Of a DNA stretch of 64,000 nt, positions 53,519 through 62,388 are shown piece after piece; positions within the stretch are counted from its first letter, which is position 1; each line of letters begins with the position of its first letter. Source of the stretch: Carboxylicivirga fragile. Lineage in GTDB: Bacteria > Bacteroidota > Bacteroidia > Bacteroidales > Marinilabiliaceae. Location: contig JAFMVD010000014.1 in the NCBI GenBank assembly GCA_025499625.1, positions 1 to 64,000 of the forward strand. The letters are read 5' to 3'. A model generated the notes under the pieces. The model saw only the letters and a list, made by a program, of their open reading frames with translations, was not told the origin of the DNA and did no database searches. Made by a program: the position numbers and the translations under genes.

Positions 53519-54349
53519 TTATTTTTCTGCAACATCATAACCTTTCAGCATCGATTCTGAATTACTCAAAATACGATCTGCTCTTTTTCTATATTTCCCT
53601 TCAGAAAATTCATTGATAAAAGAATAATACTCATCAATAGCATCTCTGATTCTTTCTTCCTTTTTTTCTTCAACACTTTTTTCAGCTTGAATATATTTTG
53701 ATTCTAAAATCAAAAACGACAATTCTTCACGATACTTGGTATCTGGAAAATCTTTCAAACTGTTTTCAGCAGCAATCACCGCTGATTTATAATTATTACC
53801 TAAGTAGTCGCCCAAATCATAATACAGCTTTGCACTTAGGTACGACTTATATACCAATTTATCACGAAGCTCATCCATCAGACGAGTTGACTCTTCAACC
53901 CTTGCACTTTCAGGATACATATTAATAAACAACTGAAATTCTTGTATTGCTTGCTCAGTTGTAGTTTGATCCAATCGAGGTTTTGGCGATTGATTATAAT
54001 ACGTATATGCACTCATAAACAAACACTCCTCAGCCCTTGGACTTGCCGGAAAATTCTTTGCAAATTCGCGATAATAATGTCCTGAATTAATATTGTCGTG
54101 TAAACCATATAAACAGTTAGCATAGATGTAATTTATATCTTCAGCCTTGTCCGTTCCTCGGTAAATATTCATTAGAGGCCCCAATAAGGATGCAGCACGA
54201 GTATAGTCCTCTTTCTCGTAGTATTTAACACCTTCGGTATACCACGTCTCATAATCCTGACTCTTAAGCAACTTTTGATAATTACTACATCCGGTATTTA
54301 AAAGAGTAGTAAAAACAACCACCAAAATCACTAAGTACTTAATTCTCAT
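53519..54349 (-). CDS. bamD: Outer membrane assembly lipoprotein BamD
   Basis: 276 residues. The signal ends at lipobox LNTGC (Cys21) and the mature protein starts SNYQKLLKSQDYETWYTEG. TPR-like helices follow (YYEKEDYTRAASLLGPL, YANCLYGL, YYREFAKNFPASPRAEECLFMSAYTYYNQSP split over repeats, and FPDTKYREELSF). It should function in the BAM complex that inserts beta-barrels such as the FadL-like porin above. First gene of the bamD-rpoZ transcript, with a 293-bp AT-rich upstream region. Confidence 0.9.
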   Translation of the reverse strand: MRIKYLVILVVVFTTLLNTGCSNYQKLLKSQDYETWYTEGVKYYEKEDYTRAASLLGPLMNIYRGTDKAEDINYIYANCLYGLHDNINSGHYYREFAKNFPASPRAEECLFMSAYTYYNQSPKPRLDQTTTEQAIQEFQLFINMYPESARVEESTRLMDELRDKLVYKSYLSAKLYYDLGDYLGNNYKSAVIAAENSLKDFPDTKYREELSFLILESKYIQAEKSVEEKKEERIRDAIDEYYSFINEFSEGKYRKRADRILSNSESMLKGYDVAEK

Positions 54350-54609
54350 ATGATTTATTTACAATATCGTCCATTAATAAACCTTAAAGCCTATTCAAAG
54401 ACTTTAAAACATCGTGCAAAGATATGCTTTACTTTAAAACCTCACAAGCCCTAAATTAATATATACTGCATAAATCAAGTTGTTTCAGATTAAACTTTAT
54501 TTAGTAACACAATCGACTATCACTCTAATAATCAACAAACATAGATGATTGCACCATGCATTACTTTGTAATTTTTAACTTGTTTTTTTCATAAGACTAC
54601 TAAAAACAT

Positions 54610-54617
54610 TACATTTG
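54610..54617 (+). promoter_or_regulatory. Promoter -7 box TACATTTG for the alpha-oxoamine synthase
   Basis: An exact TAnnTTTG match 25 bp before the GTG start at 54643. The -33 element is not clear. Confidence 0.55.
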
Positions 54618-54642
54618 CCACGAATTTTTAAAGCTCAATATA

Positions 54643-55896
54643 GTGGACATTTTCGACAAGATAAAAGAACACATGGGCCCTTTGGGTCAATACGGTAAAG
54701 AAGCTCACGGTTATTTCATGTTTCCAAAATTGGAAGGTGAGATTAGTCCAAAGATGAAGTTTCGTGGGAAAGAAGTTCTTACCTGGAGTTTAAATAACTA
54801 CCTGGGATTAGCCAATCATCCTGATGTAAGAAAAGCAGATGCAGATGCAGCTGCAGAATTTGGAATGGCCTACCCAATGGGCGCTCGCATGATGTCGGGA
54901 CACACCAGCAAACACGAAGAACTGGAGGCTAAATTAGCTGAATTTGTAGGTCACGAAGACTCGTACTTGCTCAATTTTGGTTACCAGGGAATGGTATCAA
55001 TTATCGACACTTTAGTAACTCGAAATGATGTAATAGTGTATGATTCAGAATCGCACGCTTGTATCATGGACGGTATCTTTTTACATAAAGCAAAAGGTGG
55101 TAAAAGTTTTGTATTTGCCCATAACGATATGGCTAAATGCGAGAAAATGCTTGAGTTTGCTACCAAACGCGTAAAAGACACGAAAGGTGGTATCCTTTTA
55201 ATTACCGAAGGTGTATTTGGCATGGCCGGTGATCTTGGTAATCTAAAAGACATCGTAAAGCTTAAAGAAAAATATAACTTCCGCATTTTAGTTGATGATG
55301 CACATGGTTTTGGTACGATGGGTAAAACTGGTGCTGGAGTTGCTGAACACTTTGATGTGACTGATCAGATTGACGTACACTTTAGTACTTTTGCCAAATC
55401 GATGGCAGGTATTGGTGGATTTGTTGCAGGTACTGAAGAAGTTGTTAGCTACTTACGTTACAATTTACGTTCACAGATATTCGCAAAATCACTACCAATG
55501 CCTATGGTATACGGTGCATTGAAAAGGTTAGAGATGTTGCGTGAACAACCAGAACACAAAGAGAATCTTTGGAAGGTTGTTAATGCGCTTCAATCAGGAC
55601 TTAAAGCTGCGGGCTTCAACTTAGGAGAAACAGAATCTCCTGTTACCCCGGTTTTCCTCGAAGGAAATGTACCTGAAGCAACACAAATCACAATGGATTT
55701 GCGCGAAAACTACAACATCTTCTGTTCTATTGTAGTTTACCCTGTTATTCCAAAAGATCAGATAATGCTTCGTATTATACCAACAGCTGTTCATACAATC
55801 GAAGACGTTGAATATACGATCAAAGCATTCTCGGAAGTACAAGAAAAATTAAAAGATGGCAAATACAAAGCGGATAAAATCGCAAGCGTATTGTAA
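54643..55896 (+). CDS. Alpha-oxoamine synthase (serine palmitoyl-/cysteate acyltransferase-like)
   Basis: 417 residues starting with GTG. It belongs to the PLP-dependent alpha-oxoamine synthase family: NNYLGLANHPDVR, GHTSKHEELEAKLAEF, YDSESHACIMDG (His stacking on PLP), VDDAHGFGTMGKTGAGV (Asp to PLP nitrogen), and FSTFAKSMAGIGGFVAG (Schiff-base Lys). Family members condense an amino acid with an acyl-CoA or acyl-ACP: glycine (KBL), alanine (BioF), serine (SPT) or cysteate (sulfonolipid CAT). In Bacteroidota a long-chain role (sphingolipid or sulfonolipid) is most likely; no other biotin gene is nearby, against BioF. Substrate is inference. Confidence 0.82.
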   Translation: MDIFDKIKEHMGPLGQYGKEAHGYFMFPKLEGEISPKMKFRGKEVLTWSLNNYLGLANHPDVRKADADAAAEFGMAYPMGARMMSGHTSKHEELEAKLAEFVGHEDSYLLNFGYQGMVSIIDTLVTRNDVIVYDSESHACIMDGIFLHKAKGGKSFVFAHNDMAKCEKMLEFATKRVKDTKGGILLITEGVFGMAGDLGNLKDIVKLKEKYNFRILVDDAHGFGTMGKTGAGVAEHFDVTDQIDVHFSTFAKSMAGIGGFVAGTEEVVSYLRYNLRSQIFAKSLPMPMVYGALKRLEMLREQPEHKENLWKVVNALQSGLKAAGFNLGETESPVTPVFLEGNVPEATQITMDLRENYNIFCSIVVYPVIPKDQIMLRIIPTAVHTIEDVEYTIKAFSEVQEKLKDGKYKADKIASVL

Positions 55897-55913
55897 TGTC
55901 TTTATAGATATAG

Positions 55914-55947
55914 AACAAAGGCCAATTCGTATGAATTGGCCTTTGTT
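55914..55947 (+). terminator. Terminator of the alpha-oxoamine synthase gene
   Basis: A perfect 15-bp stem (55914-55928 with 55933-55947) with loop GTAT; the T tract is short. Confidence 0.85.
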
Positions 55948-56046
55948 ATTGATGAGCAATCCATAACAAGACGCAACACTCTTATTACTTGTCTTGTTAT
56001 ATTCCATTAAAACAAGCTATTCTTTAACTTTAGAAAAAGATACGGA

Positions 56047-56754
56047 ATGAAAAATGATCCTTTTGGAAAAGCAGCACTCGATTATCTTTCGGGTAAAAAA
56101 GATAATCAGATACTAGTAAAGTCAGACATTGCAGAAGATGATTTTATTCCGGTCAACTACCTCTTTCGATCATTTCATCAAATGCCCGATATTGAGCAAA
56201 AAGCATTGATGCTATGCAAAGGCAGAGTGTTAGATATTGGTGCTGGTGTTGGCTCCCATGCCTTATACCTTCAAAATAAAGGATTAGCTGTTGATTGCAT
56301 CGACACATCAATAGGCTGCAAACAAGCAGCATTGCAGCGTGGTGTTAAGAACTATGTTACAAGTGATTTTTTCGAGTTTGAATCAGAAAATAAATACGAT
56401 ACCTTGCTGCTCATGATGAATGGTATAGGTTTAGCTAAAACCATTGATGAATTACCAACATTCTTCGCTCAGGTTAAAAAACTGCTAGCTTCAGGTGGGC
56501 AAATAATATTAGATAGCTCTGACCTGCGCTACCTATTTATGGATGAAGATTCGGACATAATTCCATCTGACGAAGAGTACTACGGTGAGGTTAGCTACTC
56601 AATGAGCTACGAAGATCAAAAAAGCGACCAATTTAAATGGCTTTTTATTGATGCTGCATTGTTGTCGCAAGAAGCCTATAAAAATGGTTTCTCCTTTGAA
56701 AAAATAGCCGATGGCCCTCATTACGACTACCTTGCACGACTGCAACTTTTATAG
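56047..56754 (+). CDS. SAM-dependent methyltransferase, class I
   Basis: 235 residues. The SAM-binding loop is VLDIGAGVGSHALYL (motif I, about residue 62), with an acidic residue ending strand two (VDCIDTS) and a motif-IV-like segment YDTLLLMMNGIGLA. The C-terminal half is variable and presumably binds substrate. The acceptor molecule is not predictable. It is flanked by the terminator at 55914-55947 upstream and an AT-rich 150-bp gap before the giant repeat protein, so it appears to be transcribed alone. Confidence 0.85.
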   Translation: MKNDPFGKAALDYLSGKKDNQILVKSDIAEDDFIPVNYLFRSFHQMPDIEQKALMLCKGRVLDIGAGVGSHALYLQNKGLAVDCIDTSIGCKQAALQRGVKNYVTSDFFEFESENKYDTLLLMMNGIGLAKTIDELPTFFAQVKKLLASGGQIILDSSDLRYLFMDEDSDIIPSDEEYYGEVSYSMSYEDQKSDQFKWLFIDAALLSQEAYKNGFSFEKIADGPHYDYLARLQLL

Positions 56755-56904
56755 TCGTTTGTCGTATAAACATTTCAAACACTTATTACTTTATTATCGA
56801 ACAACTTAAGTCATCAAATATTTCCAAATTGTGGTTTTATGTTTAAAATCAAAATAGTATCTTTCGTTTTGATATTTAAACCAATGCCCTTTAAAACGAT
56901 CATG

Positions 56905-59900
56905 ATGAAACATATTTATAATATTTTTACTATAGCATTACTATTTCTCTTTTCTGGGCATTTAAGTGGGCAATCATATACAACGGGGTTTCCTCTAGCC
57001 TCAGGAATTACTGAAAGTGAAACAACGATAACTTCTAATATCACAAACACGAGTGGGAATATATATTACACAAAATTTGTCGTATTAGAATCAGATGCCA
57101 CAAAACCATCTCTAATTCAAGTATATCAAGGACTCGGTGGAGATGGTCTTCCGGTTCCATCAGATCATACCAAAACCATCAGCATACCGAGTCAAGATAC
57201 GGACTACAGCTTGGATGCAACGAATTTAAATCCTTCGACAAGCTATATCGCTTATTGTATTTCGTACTACATGTCTGGCTTTACGCCAACCCCCATTGAA
57301 TCGACCATCCCCACCGAAGTTCCTTTCACCACTCTAAATGCTACCGCCCAATATACAGTTGGGTATCCATTGGCAAGTGCTATCTCTGAAAATTCGGCCG
57401 ACATAGTCACCAACTTAACCAATACAGGCGGGACGCAACACTATACCAGAGTTGTAGTTCTCGAAAGCTCTGAATCAGCTCCTGATCTAAGCCAAGTCTT
57501 CAATGGACAAGACAGCAATGGACAAGCTGTAGGAAGCGATTACTATAAAGAAATTTCGGTAACCAATGCGGATACTGATTATGCGAGCACCATAAGTAAC
57601 CTTGCTTCAAATACAGATTACACTGCATATTGCGTATCGTTTTATTACGATGGTTTCACTCCTTCGTTGATTGAACAAACTGTTCCAACAGAGGAAACTT
57701 TCACAACTTTAGTTGCAATAGCCGATTACACAAGTGGCTTTCCAAGTGCGGATAATATTACCGACAATCAGGTAAGTATAAACACCAGTTTAGCCAACTC
57801 CAGTGGCACTGTCTACTACACAAAATTCGTAGTGATTCCAGCAACTGCAAATGCCCCAACTTTACAACAGGTTTATCAAGGTAGAGATGGAGATAATAAC
57901 ATTGTCGATTCGGAACAAAGTAAAACTATTACTGTCTCTAATTCTGACACGCAATATAGCATAGATGCAACTGCATTATCGGGCTCAACTGACTACATTG
58001 CATACTGTATTACCTATTACATCGATGGTTTTACGCCAACTCCGATTGAGACTAGCATACCTACTGAGGTGCCTTTTACTACGCTAAATGCTACCGCTGA
58101 GTATACACTTGGATATCCATTGGCTAGTGCCATCTCTGAGAATTCAGCCGATTTAATAGTCAATCTAACAAATACAGGAGGAATGCAATATTACACCAGA
58201 ATTGTTATTCTCGAAAGTACAGAAACAGCTCCTGACCTAAGTCAAGTCTTCAATGGACAAGACAGCAATGGACAAGCCGTTGGAAGCGATTACTTCAAAG
58301 AAATTTCGGTAATCAATGCTGACACCGACTATGCTAGCGCGATTAGTAACCTTGCTTCAAATACAGGTTACACGGCATATTGTGTATCCTTTTATTACGA
58401 TGGATTCACTCCTTCGCTAATTGAACAAACAGTGCCAACGGAAGCGACTTTCACAACACAAGTTGCTATTGCGGATTATACTATTGGTTTTCCCAATGCT
58501 GATAATATAACCGACAATCAGGTAAGTATTAATTCCAGTTTAACCAACACTGATGGCACAATATATTATACAAAATTTGTTATCATTCCAGCAAGTGCCA
58601 ACGCACCAACTTTACAGCAAGTTTATCAAGGAAGAGATGGAGATAATAACATTGTTGCTTCTGAACAAAGCAAAACAATGACCATCTCAAGTTCTGACAC
58701 CCAATTCAGCATTGATGCGACGGCGCTGACAGGCTCTACTGATTACATTGCCTATTGCATATCCTATTATATCAATGGTTTTACCCCAACACCAGTCGAG
58801 TCTAGTATCCCTACTGAAGTACCTTTTACAACTATAGATGCTACTGCAGAATATACTGTTGGATACCCATTGGCCAATTCTATTACTGAAAATTCGGCTA
58901 ACCTAATCACCAACTTAACAAATACAGGTGGAAAACAACATTACACTAGAATTGTTATCCTTGAAAGCTCAGAACCAGCACCTGATCTTAGTCAAGTCTT
59001 CAATGGACAAGACAGCAATGGACAAGCTGTTGGAAGCGATTACTTTAAAGAAATTTCGGTGACCAATGCGGACACTGATTATGCTAGTGCAGTTAGTAAC
59101 CTTACTGCAAGTACAGATTACACGGCATATTGCGTATCCTTTTACTACAATGGCTTCAATCCTTCATTGATTGAACAAACGGTGCCAACGGAAGTAAGCT
59201 TCACAACCTTAATGGCGAGCGCCTCATACAATATTGGCTACCCTAACACATCAAACGTAACCGATACGCAAGCAACCATAAACACAAACGTAACAAACAC
59301 TAATAGTAATGTTTTTTATACCAAATTTGTTGTGCTCTTGTCAAGTGAACCTGCTCCTTCTTTACTGCAAGTATTCCAGGGGCTTGATGGAAATAATCAA
59401 AGTGTTCCGATAGAACGTAGCAAATCAATAACCGTAAATAATCAAGATACGGAGTATAGTATAAACACAACCGATTTAACTCCTTCTTCAGATTATATCG
59501 CATATTGTATTTCGTATTACTTTGAAGATCTTACTCCTGTTTTAATCGAAGAAACGATTCCTACTGAATTATCATTCACAACGCAAGGATCAATTCCAAT
59601 CACCACCTTCACCCCTGCCGATGGCACTTTTAATGTTAGTATACTATCCAACGTTGAAGTATCATATGACCAAGCTATTCGTTTCATTGGTGGAACAGAG
59701 ATCACTGATGCTAATGTAGCAACATTAATAACTCTTGAATCAGGTGGTAGCCCGATACCTTTTAGTGCAACTATTAATGCAGGCAAAACGCTCATTACAA
59801 TAACACCTAGTTCAAACTTACCCGCATTCTCATACATCGATGTAACAATTCTCCCAGTAGAAAACAACATTGGAACAGCACAAGGCAGCGTTCAAACTTG

Positions 59901-61482
59901 CCAATTCAGAACAGACCAATACAATATTTGGGATGGTTCTGAGTCCAATGATTTTGGTGATGATTTTAATTGGGTAGGCGATAATTTTACCAATGGCATT
60001 AGTGTTCTAATTCCTGTTACGGCAAACAATCCAACCATTACATCAGTACACACCACTAACAATGTTAACATTGAAGCTGGAGCGGAACTTATTATAGCAA
60101 TAGGAGGCGAACTAATACTGGAAGGAACATTAGAGTTGGCTTCGTCTAATACAGAAGCCTTAGGTAATGCCACATTTATTAATCGAGGCACAATTACTGA
60201 AATGCCAGGTTCAAACATGGTGGCTTTACAGCAAATATCGACTGAATCTTACGATTATTTTATTGCATCACCTGTGTCAGGTGCTACACCTCAAAATACG
60301 GGAGTTAATGGTAGTGTTTATCGTCGTGATGCCAGCAATGCTACATGGCTTACTTTAGGTAGTACGGAGGCAATGATTGCTGGCGTTGGTTATTCTGCCT
60401 GGAGCACAAGTGGCACAACATTAAGTTTCAGTGGTAGCTTTAATAGTGCTGCTTCATATAACTTCAGTACAGTGCGCACAATTACACCCGACAACTATGG
60501 ATGGAACCTTGCAGGTAATCCTTATCCCTGTGCCATAGACTGGGACAATGCAGGTATTGTAAAAACGAACATGAACAATCATTTTTATGTACTTCGCAAT
60601 GAATCCGGCCAATATGGGACTTACAATGGAGATCTTGGAGCAGGTACTAATGTTAGACCGACTAATCCGAGTCATATTCCATCTATGCATTCGTTTTGGA
60701 CGCAAGTAACCATAGGGCAGAGTTCAGGTTTACTTACCATACCCGAAGGAGCTCGAGTTAGTTCAAACTATACTTATTTGAAAAATGTAAAGTCTGATAC
60801 CGAAGCTAAATCCATTCGTTTCAAAGGTGATAATAGCGGAAATTTAGATGAATTATTAGTTGCATTCCATTCTTCAGCTTTTGATAGTTATGACATATAT
60901 GACTCTGAAAAACGCTTTGCCTCATATAACGACGAATTACTTGAACTATTTACAGTTAATGAAGGTAAATCTTTAACAATCGACACCTACAATACTATAG
61001 GCGATGGTATCGCAATTAACTTGGGATATAAATGTAAAAACGCAGGTACATACGACATCATCATAAGTGATTTGAAAGGCTTTGATAAGGATGTTGTTGT
61101 AAAAATTGAAGATACTTCTGATAATAATGCACCTATCGAAGAGCTAATACCAAATATACCTTTCACTTTTACAACTACAAGTGGTGGCATCAATAAAACG
61201 CGATTTGTTTTACATATTTCTGAACAAGAGGCAACCAATATAAATACTGGCCAACTTTCAGAGACTGTCAACATTTACAATTCAAATAATAACATATTTA
61301 TTGATCTACCAGAATTAACAGAACCACTTTTTGAAATGTATGACCTTTCTGGTAGGTTAATTGATAATCAAAGATTACAATCAGGTACTTTAAATACGAT
61401 AAACAGTACTTTTAATGGATTAGTTATCGTAAAAATTACTTCTAAAGAAGGAGTAATTTCACGTAAGTTAAATTTAAAATAA
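56905..61482 (+). CDS. Giant T9SS-secreted protein with seven 125-residue repeats
   Basis: 1,525 residues from the ATG at 56905 (an ATG directly before it is also possible); upstream in-frame starts would precede the signal peptide (ALLFLFSGHLSGQ). Residues 25-899 are seven tandem repeats of exactly 125 residues, each opening with YxxGxP and containing YYTKFVV or HYTRxVVLES, a DG/DS-rich loop, DTDY and CVSFYY/CISYY. Odd copies (A) and even copies (B) differ, so the unit is an A-B pair. A Big_5-like Ig domain (about 900-1010), a beta-strand-rich region, and a T9SS type A sorting domain (YDLSGRLIDNQ, VISRKLNLK) follow. Likely surface adhesin or matrix protein. Confidence 0.9.
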   Translation: MKHIYNIFTIALLFLFSGHLSGQSYTTGFPLASGITESETTITSNITNTSGNIYYTKFVVLESDATKPSLIQVYQGLGGDGLPVPSDHTKTISIPSQDTDYSLDATNLNPSTSYIAYCISYYMSGFTPTPIESTIPTEVPFTTLNATAQYTVGYPLASAISENSADIVTNLTNTGGTQHYTRVVVLESSESAPDLSQVFNGQDSNGQAVGSDYYKEISVTNADTDYASTISNLASNTDYTAYCVSFYYDGFTPSLIEQTVPTEETFTTLVAIADYTSGFPSADNITDNQVSINTSLANSSGTVYYTKFVVIPATANAPTLQQVYQGRDGDNNIVDSEQSKTITVSNSDTQYSIDATALSGSTDYIAYCITYYIDGFTPTPIETSIPTEVPFTTLNATAEYTLGYPLASAISENSADLIVNLTNTGGMQYYTRIVILESTETAPDLSQVFNGQDSNGQAVGSDYFKEISVINADTDYASAISNLASNTGYTAYCVSFYYDGFTPSLIEQTVPTEATFTTQVAIADYTIGFPNADNITDNQVSINSSLTNTDGTIYYTKFVIIPASANAPTLQQVYQGRDGDNNIVASEQSKTMTISSSDTQFSIDATALTGSTDYIAYCISYYINGFTPTPVESSIPTEVPFTTIDATAEYTVGYPLANSITENSANLITNLTNTGGKQHYTRIVILESSEPAPDLSQVFNGQDSNGQAVGSDYFKEISVTNADTDYASAVSNLTASTDYTAYCVSFYYNGFNPSLIEQTVPTEVSFTTLMASASYNIGYPNTSNVTDTQATINTNVTNTNSNVFYTKFVVLLSSEPAPSLLQVFQGLDGNNQSVPIERSKSITVNNQDTEYSINTTDLTPSSDYIAYCISYYFEDLTPVLIEETIPTELSFTTQGSIPITTFTPADGTFNVSILSNVEVSYDQAIRFIGGTEITDANVATLITLESGGSPIPFSATINAGKTLITITPSSNLPAFSYIDVTILPVENNIGTAQGSVQTCQFRTDQYNIWDGSESNDFGDDFNWVGDNFTNGISVLIPVTANNPTITSVHTTNNVNIEAGAELIIAIGGELILEGTLELASSNTEALGNATFINRGTITEMPGSNMVALQQISTESYDYFIASPVSGATPQNTGVNGSVYRRDASNATWLTLGSTEAMIAGVGYSAWSTSGTTLSFSGSFNSAASYNFSTVRTITPDNYGWNLAGNPYPCAIDWDNAGIVKTNMNNHFYVLRNESGQYGTYNGDLGAGTNVRPTNPSHIPSMHSFWTQVTIGQSSGLLTIPEGARVSSNYTYLKNVKSDTEAKSIRFKGDNSGNLDELLVAFHSSAFDSYDIYDSEKRFASYNDELLELFTVNEGKSLTIDTYNTIGDGIAINLGYKCKNAGTYDIIISDLKGFDKDVVVKIEDTSDNNAPIEELIPNIPFTFTTTSGGINKTRFVLHISEQEATNINTGQLSETVNIYNSNNNIFIDLPELTEPLFEMYDLSGRLIDNQRLQSGTLNTINSTFNGLVIVKITSKEGVISRKLNLK
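56977..59601 (+). repeat. Seven tandem 375-bp coding repeats
   Basis: Repeat starts are at 56977, 57352, 57727, 58102, 58477, 58852 and 59227, all spaced exactly 375 bp with no indel. Copies 2, 4 and 6 share stretches of identical bases such as the segment encoding QVFNGQDSNGQAVGSDY; copies 1, 3, 5 and 7 form a second class. Confidence 0.92.
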
Positions 61483-61502
61483 TATCTTTGGCACTAATAA
61501 TT

Positions 61503-61679
61503 ATGAACAAAGTTACGAAACGCCAATATATTAGCCCAAAACTGGAAGTGCATCAAATAGATAATGAGATTTCTCTTATCTTGATGACAAGCGAAACGGA
61601 TCCTCCTGACCCACCTCGACGTGGTGCAGCTCAGGAAGAAAACCCTTTCGAATCAAATCCATTTGAGGAAACAAAATAA
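61503..61679 (+). CDS. 58-residue peptide downstream of the giant T9SS protein
   Basis: A small frame with ATG at 61503, 20 bp after the adhesin stop codon, ending just before a terminator. The N-terminal part (KRQYISPKLEVHQIDNEISL) and following LILMTSETD resemble the short K.Y..P..EV....E..L...S peptides common in Bacteroidales; the C-terminal half is a Pro/Arg/Glu-rich tail (PPDPPRRGAAQ) with an NPFESNPFEE repeat. No signal peptide, and no family with known function. Likely co-transcribed with the adhesin, since no terminator or clear promoter lies in the 20-bp gap. Could be a regulator, chaperone-like partner or precursor peptide; none is shown by the sequence. Confidence 0.7.
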   Translation: MNKVTKRQYISPKLEVHQIDNEISLILMTSETDPPDPPRRGAAQEENPFESNPFEETK

Positions 61680-61681
61680 AA

Positions 61682-61706
61682 AAAAGGAGGCCAGTGGCCT
61701 CCTTTT
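61682..61706. terminator. Bidirectional terminator between the small peptide and queF-like genes
   Basis: An 11-bp perfect, GC-rich stem (61682-61692 with 61696-61706), loop AGT, with A residues before and T residues within and after the 3' arm. Confidence 0.88.
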
Positions 61707-61728
61707 CAATTTATCATAGGGATAATAA

Positions 61729-62169
61729 TTACATGGTAACGTTCCAGCTATCTTCCAAATTGTTTTTCCAATCGCCAAAGCTTTCTTTCCCACCACGTAC
61801 TTTCCAATCAGAGTCGATGGTTAATTTCGAACTAATTCCGCCACGAGGATTACATACCATTGTGATACGTACTCTTTCCGGATCATACACTTCCATTACA
61901 TGATCGTAGAAAACATTGATTAAACGCTCATACGAAACGGTGATATTACGTAAGTGGTGTACGTATTCCTTTAACGATTTTAATTCAATAATACGTTTCT
62001 TAGGATAGAAAGTAATGTATACGTCTGCAAAATCGGGTTGATTTTTTACTCCTAAAAAAGTAAACTCAGGTATTTTAACCTTTATTTCATACGCCTCTCC
62101 ACTTGGGTTTGGCAAAGACTTCAAGATCGACGCGTCAATCTCTTTGTAAGTCAGTACTTTTTGTTCCAT
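61729..62169 (-). CDS. QueF-fold protein lacking the catalytic cysteine
   Basis: 146 residues with the T-fold order of 7-cyano-7-deazaguanine reductase (QueF): EFTFLGVKNQPDFADVYI, ELKSLKEYV and NPRGGIS line up with EFTSLCPKTGQPDFA, ESKSLKLY and TPRGGIS of the Bacillus enzyme. The nucleophilic Cys is Gly40 here, one residue before QPDFA is missing, and FRNHGDFHED has become LRNITVSYER. The Asp of QPDF and Glu of ELKSLK remain. Queuosine-nitrile reduction by the known thioimide mechanism should be impossible. It may be a substrate-binding or structural paralogue, or carry a new activity. Confidence 0.85.
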   Translation of the reverse strand: MEQKVLTYKEIDASILKSLPNPSGEAYEIKVKIPEFTFLGVKNQPDFADVYITFYPKKRIIELKSLKEYVHHLRNITVSYERLINVFYDHVMEVYDPERVRITMVCNPRGGISSKLTIDSDWKVRGGKESFGDWKNNLEDSWNVTM

Positions 62170-62359
62170 TAATAAAATTATTTGGTTATATGTTTTGCTA
62201 ATAGCTCGCTAAATTACGCAATTTTTATCAACCATTAATTGATACCAATTAAATCATATTAAATAGTTATCTCACAAATTACTTGCATCTATTTCACCAG
62301 CTCAAATAATAACCCTTCATTTATAATGATTGTTTAAAACCTATTCAGATTATTTTAAT

Positions 62360-62367
62360 TAATTTTG
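62360..62367 (+). promoter_or_regulatory. Promoter -7 box TAATTTTG for rlmD
   Basis: An exact TAnnTTTG match. The possible TTG start of a longer rlmD frame (62365) lies inside this box, so transcription starts downstream of it and translation must use GTG 62389. Confidence 0.6.
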
Positions 62368-62388
62368 CGCCCGAAAAACTATGATATT

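Noticed and set aside
54350-54642. Possible gene in the 293-bp gap between bamD and the alpha-oxoamine synthase
   Set aside because: No frame of credible composition; it looks like divergent promoter space.
62365-62388. TTG start of rlmD
   Set aside because: The TTG overlaps the promoter -7 box TAATTTTG and would not be on the mRNA; GTG 62389 is used.
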